Positions 1 to 7,605 of a stretch of DNA of 12,594 nt are shown here, one piece after another. A program made the position numbers and the translations under genes. Positions within the stretch are counted from its first letter, which is position 1, and the number at the start of each line of letters is the position of its first letter. The notes below the pieces were generated by a model, which saw only the letters and a list, made by a program, of their open reading frames with translations, was not told the DNA's origin and made no database searches. Source of the DNA: Thermohalobaculum sp039030915 (lineage in GTDB: Bacteria > Pseudomonadota > Alphaproteobacteria > Rhodobacterales > Rhodobacteraceae); assembly GCA_039030915.1 (NCBI GenBank), contig JBCCDG010000118.1:1-12594 (forward strand), read 5' to 3'.

Positions 1-1355
1 CAGCCCTCGCCAGCGTCCCAGACGGGCTTGACGCCCCGGTGCGCCACGAGATGGATGACCGGGGACCAGCCGCCGCTCGTGCCGACGCAGTCGGCGCGGA
101 GCACCCGCTCGCGCTCGGTGACCATGGTCCCCGCCTCACCGCCCTCGACGGCGCGTCCGATGGCGAGGCCCTCCACCTTTGCGGCACCCTCGACCTCCAC
201 CGGGACAGTGCCGAGCCGCACCTCGGCACCCGCAGCCTCGGCCGCGGCCATGCATGCCTCGGTCGCGGGGCCGGGCTTCTCGCGCGCATCGAGTACCACG
301 GCCTCGATCCCTGCCGATGCGAGCCTCGCCGCCGCCGCATAACCGCTGTCGTTGGTCGTTGCGATCACGGCGCGACTGCCGGGGCCCACACCCCAGCGCG
401 CGGCATAGCGTTCCATGGCCCCCGCCAGCATCACGCCCGGCCGGTCATTGTTGCCGAAGGCGATCGGTCGCTCGATAGCACCGGTCGCCAGGACCACCCG
501 CCCCGGACGGACGATACGGAGGGCGGCGCGAGGCAATGCCGGATCCGCATCCGGCAGGTGCTCAGCCAACCGCTCATAGAGGCCGACGACATTGGTGTCG
601 TAGAGCCCGAATGCCGTGGTCCGCGTGAGCACGCGCACACCCCCGAGCGCCGCGGCGCGCCCCGCGATCCAGGCGTCTGCGTCCTCGCCCTCCACCGTCT
701 CGCCCGTGCCGACAAGCCGGCCGCCGAGCGCGAAGTCCTGCTCCACGAGCATGACGTCGAGCCCGCGCCCCGCGGCCTCCGCCGCAGCGGCAAGCCCGGA
801 GGGCCCGGCGCCGACCACCAGTACGTCGCAGAAGTCGTGAACGACATCGTAGACATCGGCGTCCGACACGCTGTCCTCGGGCGTGGCCGCCCGGCCCATT
901 CCCGCAGCCCGGCGGATCAGCTTCTCGAACTGCATCCACTCCCAGGTGCCGCGCCCGGTGATGCCGAAGAAGGTCTTGTAGTAGAACCCGGCGGAGAAGA
1001 ACCGGCCCATGAGGTCGTTGACCCGGCCGAGATCGAAACGCACGGAGGGCCAGGCATTCTGTCCCGTAGCCTCCAGCCCCTCGAAGAGCTCAACGGCCGG
1101 CGCCTTCGCGTTGGGTTCCCGCCTCGCCCCCCGGCCGAGCGTCACCAGCGCGCCGGTCTCCTCCGGCCCCGCCGTCATCACGCCGCGCGGCCGGTGGTAC
1201 TTGAAACCGCGCGCTACCGGCCCGAGACCGTTGGCGAGCATGGCGGAGCCGAGCGTATCCCCCGCGAGCCCGGTGTACCGCGTCCCATCCCAGGTAAAGC
1301 TCAGCGGGCGGGTCCGGTCGACGACCCCGCCGTCGCGCAGGCGATAACCGCTCAT
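1..1355 (-). CDS. soxA: Sarcosine oxidase alpha subunit, N-terminal part (runs off the window edge)
   Basis: Large subunit of heterotetrameric sarcosine oxidase, a cytoplasmic enzyme that demethylates sarcosine to glycine and passes the methyl carbon to tetrahydrofolate with release of H2O2. Translating the minus strand from 1355 gives 451 uninterrupted codons to the edge. Residues 1-100 resemble the 2Fe-2S-like N-terminal domain of the family, with the typical FKYHRPRGVM at 51-60. A dinucleotide-binding site follows at about 178-205 (DVLVVGAGPSGLAAA), and beyond it the family motif AIERSIAFGNNDRPGVM. Family members are about 1000 residues, so the C-terminal GcvT-like folate domain lies outside the window. 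The start ATG (1355-1353) shares bases with the soxD stop (ATGA, 4-nt overlap), so translation is almost certainly coupled. A soxG gene would be expected further left. The identification rests on motifs and on the soxB/soxD neighbours. Confidence 0.95.
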   Translation of the reverse strand, partial: MSGYRLRDGGVVDRTRPLSFTWDGTRYTGLAGDTLGSAMLANGLGPVARGFKYHRPRGVMTAGPEETGALVTLGRGARREPNAKAPAVELFEGLEATGQNAWPSVRFDLGRVNDLMGRFFSAGFYYKTFFGITGRGTWEWMQFEKLIRRAAGMGRAATPEDSVSDADVYDVVHDFCDVLVVGAGPSGLAAAAEAAGRGLDVMLVEQDFALGGRLVGTGETVEGEDADAWIAGRAAALGGVRVLTRTTAFGLYDTNVVGLYERLAEHLPDADPALPRAALRIVRPGRVVLATGAIERPIAFGNNDRPGVMLAGAMERYAARWGVGPGSRAVIATTNDSGYAAAARLASAGIEAVVLDAREKPGPATEACMAAAEAAGAEVRLGTVPVEVEGAAKVEGLAIGRAVEGGEAGTMVTERERVLRADCVGTSGGWSPVIHLVAHRGVKPVWDAGEG

Positions 1356-1666
1356 TCCGCCGCCTCGCCGGGCAGCGCCTCACCGGCCTCCCCGGCCATT
1401 GCCTCCGCTATCCCGGGGGTAGCGTAACGGATCGACAGGATCTCATGCGTGCCCGTGTCCCGCTCTATCACCAGCCAGCAGCGGCAGCCCATCACGTGCT
1501 GCCAGAGCTCGGGCACCACGCCGCGCGGGTTCTCACGCATGAAGATCGCCTCGCACCACGCCTCCTGCGGCGCGTCGAGCGGTGGATGATGCACCCGCGC
1601 GTCGCCTTCATAGGAGAACTCGTCATGGTCGCGGGGCCCGCAGAAGGGGCAGGCTATGCGCATCAT
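1352..1666 (-). CDS. soxD: Sarcosine oxidase delta subunit
   Basis: Small zinc-binding subunit of heterotetrameric sarcosine oxidase; it lies against the alpha subunit in the cytoplasmic complex. The 104-residue product has the family's normal length. Visible zinc ligands are C6 and C9 in ACPFCGPRD and H57/C61 in HVMGCRCW, the C-x2-C plus H-x3-C pattern of this subunit. The acidic DHDEF segment after the first pair and the central NPRGVVPELWQH segment are also typical. There is a double ATG: the first (1666) shares bases with the GNAT stop and has GAGGAG about 10 nt upstream, so I use it; starting at the second Met would remove only one residue. The stop overlaps the soxA start in ATGA. Its tail after residue 85 is an Ala/Glu-rich extension of no clear function. 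Confidence 0.95.
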   Translation of the reverse strand: MMRIACPFCGPRDHDEFSYEGDARVHHPPLDAPQEAWCEAIFMRENPRGVVPELWQHVMGCRCWLVIERDTGTHEILSIRYATPGIAEAMAGEAGEALPGEAAE

Positions 1667-2103
1667 TTCGCGCTCTCCTCATTCCGTGCGTAGCGCAGCC
1701 CACCGAGGGCCGGGCGGAAGCCGACGGTCAGCCAGAAGGCCCGCGCCGCCCGCGTCCGCACATCCAGACGCACGTCCTTGGACCGCGGCAGATGATCGAG
1801 CAGGAGGTACGCGAAGGCCCGGCCCATGCCCTGGCGTCGAAGCTCCGGCCGGATGACGAAGTGGCGGACATAGACACTCTGCGGCCCGACCCGCCAGAGC
1901 GCGTAGCCCGCGGTCATCCGTCCCAGTCGCGCAACGGCGATCGCGTAGCCCGAGCGCCTCAGCGCCGCGATGCTCTCTCGCGCCGCCGTGGCGGTCAGCT
2001 GAAAGCCGTTCTCGCCATGCAGGTCGTGGTTGAGCCAGGCGAGCATCGCCCGGTCCGCCGACACCGGCAGCTCGAGCCGGAGATCCTGCACGCTCAGTGC
2101 CAT
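1663..2103 (-). CDS. GNAT-family N-acetyltransferase inside the sox operon
   Basis: Predicted cytoplasmic GNAT acyltransferase of 146 residues that would transfer an acetyl group from acetyl-CoA to an amine; the substrate cannot be read from the sequence. Motif A is clear: the strand YVRHFVIRPELRR at 78-90 leads into the CoA-pyrophosphate loop R-x-x-G-x-G (R89, G92, G94 in RRQGMGRA). The C-terminal FWLTVGFRPALGGLRY at 123-138 matches the usual 'x-F-Y-x-x-x-G-F' end of the fold. I chose ATG 2103 (MALSVQDL) because it lies 10 nt inside the soxB stop; the frame is open another 16 codons upstream, but that stretch is soxB in another frame. Its stop overlaps the soxD start by 4 nt. It is thus translationally coupled on both sides, although acetyltransferases are not part of the sarcosine oxidase complex. 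It may modify a pathway amine or a protein, or simply have been captured by the operon. Confidence 0.85.
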   Translation of the reverse strand: MALSVQDLRLELPVSADRAMLAWLNHDLHGENGFQLTATAARESIAALRRSGYAIAVARLGRMTAGYALWRVGPQSVYVRHFVIRPELRRQGMGRAFAYLLLDHLPRSKDVRLDVRTRAARAFWLTVGFRPALGGLRYARNEESAK

Positions 2104-3356
2104 TTGAAGACCGGCCCGTGGCCGCTCTCGTCGATCTGGTAGCCCTCGCAATACCGCGCGAGGGTCAGCCCGGCCGCTGCTTCATGCGGCGTGTCCTTCG
2201 CGATCAGATGCGCGAAGACGTGCCCCGAGCCGGGCGTCGCCTTGAAGCCTCCATAGCACCAGCCGGCATTGAGGTAGAGCCCGGGGATGTCGGTCTGGGT
2301 GATGAAGGGCGAGCCGTCCGGCGTCATGTCCATCACGCCCGCCCATTGGCGCAGCAGGCGGACGCGCGCGAGCGCCGGCATGAGATTGACGCAGGCCTCC
2401 ATCACATTGCGGTAGACCGGCAGATTCCCGCGCTGCGCGTAGCTCGGATACTTGTCGATATCCCCGCCGAAGACCATCCCGCCCTTGTCCGACTGGCTTA
2501 TGTAGTAATGGGCGAAGGCACCGACGGTAACGACCTGGTCGAGGAACGGCTTGATCGGCTCGGAGACATAGGCTTGAAGCTTGTGCGTCTCGATCGGCAG
2601 CTTGCCCATGCCAGCGAGGCCGGCGACGAGGCTGGTGCTGCCCGCCACTGCAAGCCCGATCTTCTCCGCATGGATCTCGCCGCGGGAGGTCTCGACGCCT
2701 ACTACGGCACCCGCGCGATGGATGAAGCCCTTCACCTCGCAGTTCTGGATGATGTCGACGCCGAGCGCCGCGGCTGCCCGCGCGAAGCCCCAGTTCACCG
2801 CGTCGTGGCGCGCCGTGCCCGCCCGCGGCTGCACCGCCGCGCCGAGGATCGGCCAGCGGCCGTCGAGCTCGAGCGCGGGCACATGGCGGCGGATCTTGTC
2901 CCGGTCCCACCACTCGCCGTCCGAGCCGGTCTGGCGCATCACGTTGTAGCGCCGCATGGCCGCGTCCATCTGGCCCGGCGTGCTGACCAGGGCAAGATGC
3001 GCGCGCTGGGAGAACATGACGTTGTAGTTGAGCTCATGGGAGAGATTCTCCCAGAGCGTCAGGGAGTGCTCGTAGAACTCCCGGTTGCCGGGAAGCATGT
3101 AATTGGAGCGCACGATGGTTGTGTTCCGCCCCGCATTGCCCCCGCCGATCCACCCCTTCTCGAGCACGGCGACGCGCCGCGCACCATGCTCCTTGGCGAG
3201 GTAGTAGGCGGTGGCGAGCCCATGACCGCCGCCGCCGACGACGATGATGTCATAGGCCACCTGAGGCTCGGCATTGGGCCAGGCCTCGCGCCAGTGCTTC
3301 TGGCCCGAGAGACCACCCCGGATCACTGAGAAGACGTTGTAGCGCTGTCGGCCCAT
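2094..3356 (-). CDS. soxB: Sarcosine oxidase beta subunit
   Basis: Catalytic flavoprotein subunit (420 residues, family-typical length) of heterotetrameric sarcosine oxidase; it oxidises the N-methyl group of sarcosine. The N-terminus RYNVFSVIRGGLSGQKHWR is the usual beginning of this subunit, which supports the ATG at 3356. The FAD/NAD-type Rossmann motif IIVVGGGGHGLATAYYLA is at 37-54 and the flavin contact GGGNAGRNTT at 71-80. H184 in GTARHDAVNWG is the likely equivalent of the histidine that carries covalent FMN in characterised enzymes (assignment by motif, not alignment). The C-terminal NAGWCYGGFKATPGSG at 363-378 is the conserved second half of the DAO fold. It is preceded by a weak GGGA site 9 nt upstream. 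It overlaps the GNAT start by 10 nt and lies 167 bp downstream of the GcvT-type dehydrogenase, so it could share that transcript or have its own promoter. Confidence 0.96.
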   Translation of the reverse strand: MGRQRYNVFSVIRGGLSGQKHWREAWPNAEPQVAYDIIVVGGGGHGLATAYYLAKEHGARRVAVLEKGWIGGGNAGRNTTIVRSNYMLPGNREFYEHSLTLWENLSHELNYNVMFSQRAHLALVSTPGQMDAAMRRYNVMRQTGSDGEWWDRDKIRRHVPALELDGRWPILGAAVQPRAGTARHDAVNWGFARAAAALGVDIIQNCEVKGFIHRAGAVVGVETSRGEIHAEKIGLAVAGSTSLVAGLAGMGKLPIETHKLQAYVSEPIKPFLDQVVTVGAFAHYYISQSDKGGMVFGGDIDKYPSYAQRGNLPVYRNVMEACVNLMPALARVRLLRQWAGVMDMTPDGSPFITQTDIPGLYLNAGWCYGGFKATPGSGHVFAHLIAKDTPHEAAAGLTLARYCEGYQIDESGHGPVFKWH

Positions 3357-3490
3357 CGCCTTTGTTCCCTGTCAGCCCGCGGGGCAGGGGCCCCGGCATC
3401 CGTTCGATCCTGCCACCGGCCGAGCGCGACCCGCAATGCTCGCGATCCTTCAGCCACCGCGTGCGATATGTCCCGGGTCTGACCCCTGGA

Positions 3491-3523
3491 CCTTCTGGCA
3501 TCGGCGCAGAAGGCGCAGCGCCG
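3491..3523. other. Overlapping inverted repeats just after the dehydrogenase gene
   Basis: Immediately downstream (minus strand) of the dehydrogenase stop, two mutually exclusive hairpins can form. One pairs 3491-3497 with 3507-3513 (CCTTCTG/CAGAAGG, 9-nt loop). The other pairs 3502-3507 with 3518-3523 (CGGCGC/GCGCCG, 10-nt loop). Neither is followed by a T-run in the direction of transcription, so a classical intrinsic terminator is not supported. A partial terminator or an mRNA stabiliser between the dehydrogenase and soxB is possible. The rest of the 167-bp gap shows no gene. Confidence 0.35.
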
Positions 3524-5950
3524 TCAGCCGCGCATCCGCTCCGCATTGGCGTCGAAAACGGGCGCGAACTGGCGGCGCGCCGGCAGCATCTCGCCGAGCA
3601 CCTCGATCGCCCAGCCGTTGGCCTCGTTGGCGTGCTCTTTCGGCACATAGCCGAGCGCCATCGAGAGCCCGGCATGGTGCGCGAAGCCGCCGGACGTCAC
3701 CCAGCCGACGACGCTGCCGTCATAGAAAATCGGCTCGTCGCCGATCACGTCAGCGTCGTGGGCCTCGACGGTGAAGCCGCACAGGCGAAGCTGACCCCCG
3801 CTCTCCCGTTCCGCAAGCGCGCCGGCCTTGCCAACGAAATCCGCATCCTTCTCGTAGGCGACGAAGCGGTCTAGCCCGGCCTCGAGCGGGCCGTAGATCG
3901 GACGGAACTCGCGCCCCCAGCCGCCCCAGTTCTTCTCGAGCCGCATCGCGTTGAGGGCGCGCAGGCCAAAATGCTTCATCCCGTGCGCGCTGCCCGCCTC
4001 GACCAGCCGATCGTAGACATGGCGCTGATATTCCGGCGCCATCCAGATCTCGTAGCCGAGATCACCGGTGAAGCTCACACGGCCGACGATGCAGGGGGCC
4101 AAGCCCACATCCATCCGGCGCACGGCCATGAAGCGGAAGCCGTCGCGGCTCACATTCTCATGGGTGACGGCCTCGAGCACCTCACGCGCCTTGGGCCCCG
4201 CGATGGAGAGCCCGCAGAGCCCGAGGCCCACGGGCTCGATGCTGACCGAGCCGTCGTCGGGCAGGAAGCGCTCGAACCAGCGGGTGTAGAACACCTCCGC
4301 ACTGCCCGAGCCGGCCATCAGGAACTCGTCCTCGCCAAGGCAGGCGAGGGAGAGGTCGCCCTGCAGCTTCCCGTCCTCCTTCAGCATGGGCGCTAGGGTG
4401 AGCCGACCGGGCTGCGGAATACGGCAAGCGAGCACTCTGTCGAGGAAGGCGCGAGCGCCCGGGCCGCGGACAAAGAACTTCGAGAAGCCCGATATCTCCA
4501 TGATCCCGACCCGCTCGCGCACCGCACGCACTTCCTCGCGCACATGCTCATGGTCGGTGGAACGGCGCCACGAGAAGCTGTCCTCCACCCCAGCGGGCGC
4601 GAACCAGAGCGGCGCCTCCAGGCCCCAACTGTCGCCCATCTGCGCGCCTTCGGCGAGAAGCTTGTCGTAGATCGGTGTGGTCTTGAGGCCGCGCGCCGCC
4701 GGCAGCTCCTCGTTCGGGTACTTGATCCGGAAGCGTCGGGAGTAATTCTCCCGCACCTTGGGATTGGTATAGGCCATCGTCGCCCAGTCCCCATAGCGCG
4801 CGACATCCATCGCGAAGACGTCGAAGCCCGGATCGCCGTCGATGATCCAGTTGGCGAGCGCCAGGCCGACGCCTCCGCCCTGGGAGAAGCCCGCCATCAC
4901 CGCGCAGGCGGACCAGTAGCCCGGCAAACCACGGATCGGCCCGACCAGCGGGTTGCCGTCCGGCGCGAAGGTGAAGGGGCCATTGATGATTTGCTTGATC
5001 CCGGCGTTCTGGAAGGCCGGGAAGTGCCGGAAGCCGATCTCTAGCGAGGGTGCGATGCGATCGATATCGGGTTGCAGGAGCTCATGCCCGAACTCCCAGG
5101 GCGTCTCCTTCACGCTCCAGGGCACCCCGGCACGCTCATAGGTGCCCATCAGCATGCCGCCGCGCTCCTGGCGGAGATAGAGCTCGCCGTCGAAATCGAC
5201 CGCGTGGATCACCTCCTTGCCCGTCTTCTCGTTGACCTCGGCCACCTCCGGCATGTCCTCCGTCAGGAGATACATGTGCTCCATGGCGAGCAGCGGCAGT
5301 TCGATGCCCACCATGCGGCCTACCTCACGCGCCCAGAGGCCGCCCGCGTTGACCACATGCTCGCACATCACGTCGCCCGCATCCGTGTGGACGCACCAGC
5401 CGCCCTCGGCGGTGCGTGTCATCCCCTCGACCTTCGTCTGCTGCTTGTACTGAGCGCCCAGCGCCCGTGCGGCCTTGGCATAGGCCCAGGTAACGCCCGA
5501 GGGATCGAGATGCCCCTCATAGGCCGTCCATACCCCGCCCACGAACTGCGCGGGGTCGATCAGCGGCATCAGCTCATGCGCTTCCTCGGGCGTCAGCATC
5601 TTCTGCTCGATGCCGAGATAGCGGCCCTTGGCGAACATCGACTTCATCCAGTCGAAGCGCTCCTCGGTGCTGGCCAGCATGACCCCGCCGGTCAGATGGA
5701 AGCCCGTGGCCTGACCCGAAAGCTCCTCGATCTCCTTGTAGAGGTCGATCGTGTAGCGCTGGAGCTTCGCGACGTTCGGGTCACCGTTGATCGTGTGGCA
5801 GCCGCCGGCGGCATGCCAGGTCGATCCGCTGGTCAGCTCCTTGCGCTCGAGGAGGAGCACGTCCGTCCAGCCCCGCTTCGCGAGGTGATAGAGCACCGAG
5901 CAGCCGACGACCCCGCCGCCGATCACCACCACGCGCGCCTGCATTGTCAT
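3524..5950 (-). CDS. FAD-dependent dimethylglycine/sarcosine dehydrogenase-type demethylase with GcvT folate domain
   Basis: An 808-residue flavoenzyme of the dimethylglycine dehydrogenase/sarcosine dehydrogenase family, expected to oxidise an N-methyl group and hand the one-carbon unit to tetrahydrofolate. The N-terminal DAO/FAD domain (about 1-375) starts with VVVIGGGVVGCSVLYHLAKRG. H46 in SGSTWHAAGG matches the histidine that carries covalent FAD in mammalian dimethylglycine dehydrogenase. A short FAO_M-like linker follows at about 375-430, then the GcvT and GcvT_C domains to the end, with SFTGDLGYEIW and LRALNAMRLEKNWGGWGRE typical of the aminomethyltransferase fold. ATG 5950 is preceded by GAAGGA at an 8-nt spacing; another ATG two codons later is less well placed. 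It lies directly upstream of soxB. That context makes dimethylglycine the best substrate guess, since sarcosine would be handled by SoxBDA(G), but sarcosine or another N-methyl amine cannot be excluded. Confidence 0.88.
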   Translation of the reverse strand: MTMQARVVVIGGGVVGCSVLYHLAKRGWTDVLLLERKELTSGSTWHAAGGCHTINGDPNVAKLQRYTIDLYKEIEELSGQATGFHLTGGVMLASTEERFDWMKSMFAKGRYLGIEQKMLTPEEAHELMPLIDPAQFVGGVWTAYEGHLDPSGVTWAYAKAARALGAQYKQQTKVEGMTRTAEGGWCVHTDAGDVMCEHVVNAGGLWAREVGRMVGIELPLLAMEHMYLLTEDMPEVAEVNEKTGKEVIHAVDFDGELYLRQERGGMLMGTYERAGVPWSVKETPWEFGHELLQPDIDRIAPSLEIGFRHFPAFQNAGIKQIINGPFTFAPDGNPLVGPIRGLPGYWSACAVMAGFSQGGGVGLALANWIIDGDPGFDVFAMDVARYGDWATMAYTNPKVRENYSRRFRIKYPNEELPAARGLKTTPIYDKLLAEGAQMGDSWGLEAPLWFAPAGVEDSFSWRRSTDHEHVREEVRAVRERVGIMEISGFSKFFVRGPGARAFLDRVLACRIPQPGRLTLAPMLKEDGKLQGDLSLACLGEDEFLMAGSGSAEVFYTRWFERFLPDDGSVSIEPVGLGLCGLSIAGPKAREVLEAVTHENVSRDGFRFMAVRRMDVGLAPCIVGRVSFTGDLGYEIWMAPEYQRHVYDRLVEAGSAHGMKHFGLRALNAMRLEKNWGGWGREFRPIYGPLEAGLDRFVAYEKDADFVGKAGALAERESGGQLRLCGFTVEAHDADVIGDEPIFYDGSVVGWVTSGGFAHHAGLSMALGYVPKEHANEANGWAIEVLGEMLPARRQFAPVFDANAERMRG

Positions 5951-6272
5951 CAGCCGATTCCTTCAATTGCCGGCGACATGAAACCCTCAACCGTCCGCCG
6001 CGCTCACTCCGTACGCGTCGGTTGCAGTCGGAAATGCGACAGGGTTGTGAAGCGTCACTGCCCGCCGCGCCGTTTGCGAAGTGTTAACCTATTGCACACA
6101 CTGTCGGACCGTTGGGGGGAATGGCGTTGCGACGCAGGCGCGGGGCGCCTCGAATGCACCCAGAAATCGGCAAAAGCGGGCCTGCCTGCGGCCGCATTCC
6201 TACACCAATCTGACGTAATCGCGCCTCCGTTTCGGAGCGCCGCGGTCCCGTTGCGGACATGAGGAGTTGCCG
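5951..6272. promoter_or_regulatory. Divergent intergenic region between the dehydrogenase and the membrane protein gene
   Basis: A 322-bp non-coding stretch that must hold the start signals of both divergent genes. It contains a comparatively AT-rich patch around 6073-6100 (including GTTAACC), which stands out in otherwise GC-rich DNA and is the most plausible promoter or operator zone. I could not assign a convincing -35/-10 pair on either strand. The ribosome-binding sites at the edges are GAAGGA for the minus-strand gene and GAGGAG (6261-6266) for the plus-strand gene. Open frames crossing this region are antisense extensions without gene-like sequence. Confidence 0.5.
6221..6240 (+). promoter_or_regulatory. 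GC-rich hairpin in the leader of the membrane protein gene
   Basis: CTCCG-TTT-CGGAG forms a 5-bp stem with a 3-nt loop. Past one bulged C, three more pairs (GCG/CGC) can extend it. It ends 20 nt before the GAGGAG ribosome-binding site. No T-run follows, so it could be a leader structure rather than a terminator, or be chance in GC-rich DNA. Confidence 0.3.
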
Positions 6273-7289
6273 ATGACGTCGCTGCCAGCCTTCGCGCGCA
6301 TGATGTTCCAGTCGCCGCTCGTCGGTACGGCGTCCTTTGTGCTCTCAGTGCCCTTCCTCGCGCCGCTCGCCCTCACACTCTATGTCGCGGGGATGCCAGA
6401 GGTGGCGCCCGTTCTTGCCGGCGCGAACGCGGCGGTCGACGGCTGGCTCCTGTGGCTCGCCGAAGCGCTCGGCGCCAAGCAGATCGAGACCCCCAGCTGG
6501 GTCGCACCTGTAAGCTGGCTGACGCTCGTCCCCGGCCTCATCATTTACGGCTACGCAGCACAGCGCCTGGCAATGCGCCTTGCCGGCACCGCACTCCGCC
6601 CGCGCAGCACCCGCCAGTTCCTGCGCAATTTCGGAGAGTGGACGCTGATCTTCGGGCTCCTGCAGGGTGTCGTCTTCCTGCTGATCCTTGCCGGTATCGT
6701 CGCGACCGCCGTCTCCGTCACCGAGATCTCGCGCTTCTTCGGCATCCATCGGCTACCCGCCATGCCGGTGCTGATGGCAGCGGAGTACACCGAGTTCGGC
6801 CGCGCCTTCTGGTCGGAGTACCAGTTCGTGCCGATGCTGGCGGTCGGCGCAATGGGGCTCTTCTTCGTCTTCGGCGGGCGGTACATGGCACTGACGGCCG
6901 CGTTTCTCGAGGGCAACCTCCTGAGCGGGCTCGGCGCCGGTGTGGCCAGCGGTTTCTGCTCGGCGATCTTCGGCTATCTTCTTTACGCCATGCTGGCAGG
7001 CGGGTTCTGGGGTTACAATCTGGCCGCAGCTGAGTTCGGCCTGCCCGTGTTAAGCATGACGATCGGCGGCGTTCTGCTCCTCCATCTCGCGCTCTTCTGG
7101 AACTGGATGTCCGCCGCTGCGGCCTTCGGTGCCCGGAGAGAGGTGGACCGCTGCCTCGAGGATATGGCCAACGGCATCCACGACGATGCGCTTGTCGTGA
7201 AGGGCGCGATGCGTGACGTCCCGCTCGATGCGGAGAACGACGTGCTCGCGCGGCAGCTGAAGGATTGGGAGGCACGCAACGCCGCCTGA
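6273..7289 (+). CDS. Polytopic inner-membrane protein of unknown family
   Basis: I do not recognise this 338-residue protein. It has about six clear hydrophobic segments, at roughly 18-40, 77-97, 123-148, 185-208, 222-247 and 258-282, so it should be an integral cytoplasmic-membrane protein. There is no cleavable signal peptide, and the N-terminal MTSLPAFARMMFQSP is a short lead-in to the first helix. The longest polar loop is at about 149-184. The tail after 286 (RREVDRCLEDMANGIHDDAL...) is charged, probably helical and presumably cytoplasmic. ATG 6273 was chosen because GAGGAG lies 6 nt upstream; an in-frame TTG two codons earlier sits just behind that site and is less likely. It is transcribed divergently from the dehydrogenase and convergently with the small protein at 7381. 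Transport of a methylated amine is conceivable from position alone, but no transporter family signature is visible. Confidence 0.8.
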   Translation: MTSLPAFARMMFQSPLVGTASFVLSVPFLAPLALTLYVAGMPEVAPVLAGANAAVDGWLLWLAEALGAKQIETPSWVAPVSWLTLVPGLIIYGYAAQRLAMRLAGTALRPRSTRQFLRNFGEWTLIFGLLQGVVFLLILAGIVATAVSVTEISRFFGIHRLPAMPVLMAAEYTEFGRAFWSEYQFVPMLAVGAMGLFFVFGGRYMALTAAFLEGNLLSGLGAGVASGFCSAIFGYLLYAMLAGGFWGYNLAAAEFGLPVLSMTIGGVLLLHLALFWNWMSAAAAFGARREVDRCLEDMANGIHDDALVVKGAMRDVPLDAENDVLARQLKDWEARNAA

Positions 7290-7296
7290 ATGCGCG

Positions 7297-7312
7297 GGGG
7301 CGAAGCGGCCCC
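7297..7312. terminator. Possible bidirectional terminator hairpin
   Basis: GGGGC-GAAGCG-GCCCC forms a 5-bp all-GC stem a few bases after the membrane protein stop, between two convergent genes. There is no flanking T-tract on either side, so this is a weak call based on position and symmetry. Confidence 0.3.
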
Positions 7313-7380
7313 AGGCCTTCGGGATCCAGCTGCGCGCGGCGTGGGTACGTGAAGCCATCGGCAAGGCGTGGAGGGAGCGC

Positions 7381-7605
7381 CTACTCCTCCCGCCCGTCCG
7401 CCAGCAGCTCTATATGCAGCGCCTCAGCTGCCGGATCGCCGCACTCCAGCGCAAAGACATAGGCGTGCGTGCGAAAGAATGCGGCCGCTTCCGCGTCTCC
7501 TCCAGCGGCCGCGCCCTCCGCCGCCTCACGGTAGAGTTTGACGAGCAGCGGGAGATCCCCCGCCCGGTGGGCCGCGATGAGCCGGGCATCGAGCCCTGCG
7601 CGCAT
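7381..7605 (-). CDS. Small helical protein of unknown function downstream of the Rieske oxygenase
   Basis: A 74-residue product from ATG 7605, which has GAGG 11 nt upstream. Starts at 7638/7641 or the GTG at 7650 would add 11-15 residues but lack a visible ribosome-binding site. The sequence is two or three amphipathic helices: LDARLIAAHRAGDLPLLVKL, then an Ala/Glu-rich helix, then AAAFFRTHAYVFALECGD and AAEALHIELLADGREE. This is a helix-turn-helix-turn pattern like a single TPR- or SEL1-style repeat unit. There are no signal peptide, membrane segments or metal motifs. It follows the Rieske gene on the same strand by about 117 nt, so co-transcription is likely. A role as a small adaptor or assembly partner is speculation. 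Its good codon bias supports a real gene. Confidence 0.65.
   Translation of the reverse strand: MRAGLDARLIAAHRAGDLPLLVKLYREAAEGAAAGGDAEAAAFFRTHAYVFALECGDPAAEALHIELLADGREE

Noticed and set aside
39..1427. 462-codon plus-strand open frame antisense to soxA
   Set aside because: It mirrors soxA, which has unmistakable flavoprotein motifs on the other strand; the antisense product is Arg/His/Pro-rich with no domain.
2097..3329. 410-codon plus-strand open frame antisense to soxB
   Set aside because: Shadow of soxB caused by high third-position GC; no recognisable motif and no ribosome-binding context.
5072..6262. 396-codon plus-strand open frame across the dehydrogenase start and the intergenic region
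   Set aside because: Antisense to the conserved FAD domain and continuing into non-coding DNA with no gene-like composition.
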